NCBI GenBank assembly: GCA_029865665.1
Contig: JARXAV010000288.1
Coordinates: 1 to 14,616 of the forward strand
Direction of reading: 5' to 3'
Source: Flectobacillus sp.
GTDB lineage: Bacteria > Bacteroidota > Bacteroidia > Cytophagales > Spirosomataceae
DNA length: 14,616 bases
Part shown: positions 14,152 through 14,616 of the stretch, in pieces
Position numbering within the stretch: the first letter of the stretch is position 1
Layout of the letters: the number at the start of each line of letters is the position of its first letter
Notes under the pieces: model-generated
Told to the model about the DNA's origin: nothing
What the model saw: only the letters and a program-made list of their open reading frames with translations
Database searches by the model: none
Position numbers and translations under genes: made by a program

Positions 14152-14559
14152 ATGAAACAAAAAGTAATGATGATTGCCTTGTTGGCGTTGGGTTCAGTAG
14201 TTCGTCTTCATGCACAGGAAGTTCAACCTCCAATTGTCGGGGGAGCGTGTACCTATCAAACAATCAAAGGAACAGCCAAAATCATTTCGATAAGTCCAGC
14301 TCCAGAAAATGAAAACAATTGTCCTGATGCTCAGAAAGTAAAGATTAAGTTTGTAGAAACTGTTAGCAAAAAAGTAACCGAAAGCTTTATTTCGATTTAT
14401 GATGGAAAAAATCCTTCAAAAGCATGGATTAAACGTAATAAACTAACAGTAGGAAAATCTCTTCAAGGGGTGAAGAGTATTATCAAAACAGGAACTTGTA
14501 CACCAGTAGTGTATTCGTTTCCGAGTTTAAAGACCTTAGCGGATAAGTATTGCCAATAA
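14152..14559 (+). CDS. Small secreted four-cysteine protein of unknown function
   Basis: A 135-residue protein that I do not recognise. The first 22 residues form a signal peptide (MKQKVMMIALLALGSVVRLHAQ, cut probably after HAQ or near it), so the product reaches the periplasm or beyond. The mature part is lysine-rich and holds four cysteines (33, 57, 116, 134), which could form two disulfides. The stretch from about 38 to 82 (IKGTAKIISISPAP ... KVKIKFVETVSKKV) has alternating beta-like character. There is no lipobox and no T9SS sorting domain. The ATG at 14152 is chosen because the signal peptide begins there and the upstream TTG at 14098 lies in the promoter. It has its own promoter and terminator, so it is a single-gene unit next to a repeat cluster. 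Confidence 0.8.
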   Translation: MKQKVMMIALLALGSVVRLHAQEVQPPIVGGACTYQTIKGTAKIISISPAPENENNCPDAQKVKIKFVETVSKKVTESFISIYDGKNPSKAWIKRNKLTVGKSLQGVKSIIKTGTCTPVVYSFPSLKTLADKYCQ

Positions 14560-14600
14560 AAAAAGCCTAGCCGCATTCAAGTTGCGACTAGGCTTTTTTT
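14558..14600. terminator. Terminator after the small secreted protein gene
   Basis: A 13-bp perfect outer stem (14558-14570 with 14588-14600, core GCCTAG / CTAGGC) has an inner CGCA/TGCG pairing (14572-14575 with 14583-14586). It ends in seven T bases and starts with seven A bases, so it can work in both directions. The last two bases of the stop codon are inside the left arm. Confidence 0.92.
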
Positions 14601-14616
14601 AATACTCTTGACTCAT

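Overview
This window looks like a core-genome segment of a Bacteroidota bacterium, probably of the Cytophagales group. The evidence is a PorZ-like type IX secretion (T9SS) protein with a C-terminal sorting domain, a fused MurF/alanine racemase gene typical of the phylum, AT-rich DNA with few Shine-Dalgarno-like sites, and several promoters of the Bacteroidota form TTG - about 17-23 bases - TAnnTTTG. No rRNA, tRNA, CRISPR array, insertion sequence, integrase or phage gene is visible. Nothing in the window amounts to a clearly new multi-gene system; the points of interest are atypical family members and untranslated structures.

Layout. The left edge holds the 3' end of lysA (+), which converges on a minus-strand pair: a prohibitin/SPFH membrane protein and, upstream of it, a small DUF962/Mpo1-like membrane protein. 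A 30-bp perfect inverted repeat separates lysA from the SPFH gene. From 2134 to 9114 all genes are on the plus strand: tdk, a compact porZ, a YkgJ-family cysteine-cluster protein, an ROK-family sugar kinase, acpP, fabF and rnc. The acpP-fabF-rnc order links fatty-acid synthesis with RNase III, and each gap between these genes carries a substantial hairpin. A strong terminator follows rnc, then about 550 bases of A/T-rich DNA without a credible gene, then a DUF3592-type membrane protein. That gene converges on a DeoR/GlpR-family regulator (-) across a 20-bp perfect hairpin that includes its own stop codon. Upstream of the regulator is the large murF-alr fusion (-). The right end holds a hairpin-rich repeat cluster and a small secreted four-cysteine protein (+) with its own promoter and terminator.

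How the genes fit together. Much of the window serves the cell envelope: diaminopimelate/lysine (lysA), D-alanine and muropeptide synthesis (murF-alr), lipid supply (acpP, fabF), membrane organisation (SPFH) and protein export (porZ). Points worth a second look are the missing section of the PorZ propeller, the His-to-Gln changes at two conserved sites of the Mpo1-like protein, the ROK kinase without the usual zinc-binding cysteines, a predicted transcript of about 100 nt with promoter and terminator between deoR and murF-alr, nested hairpins upstream of rnc and fabF, and the repeat cluster near 13936-14074.
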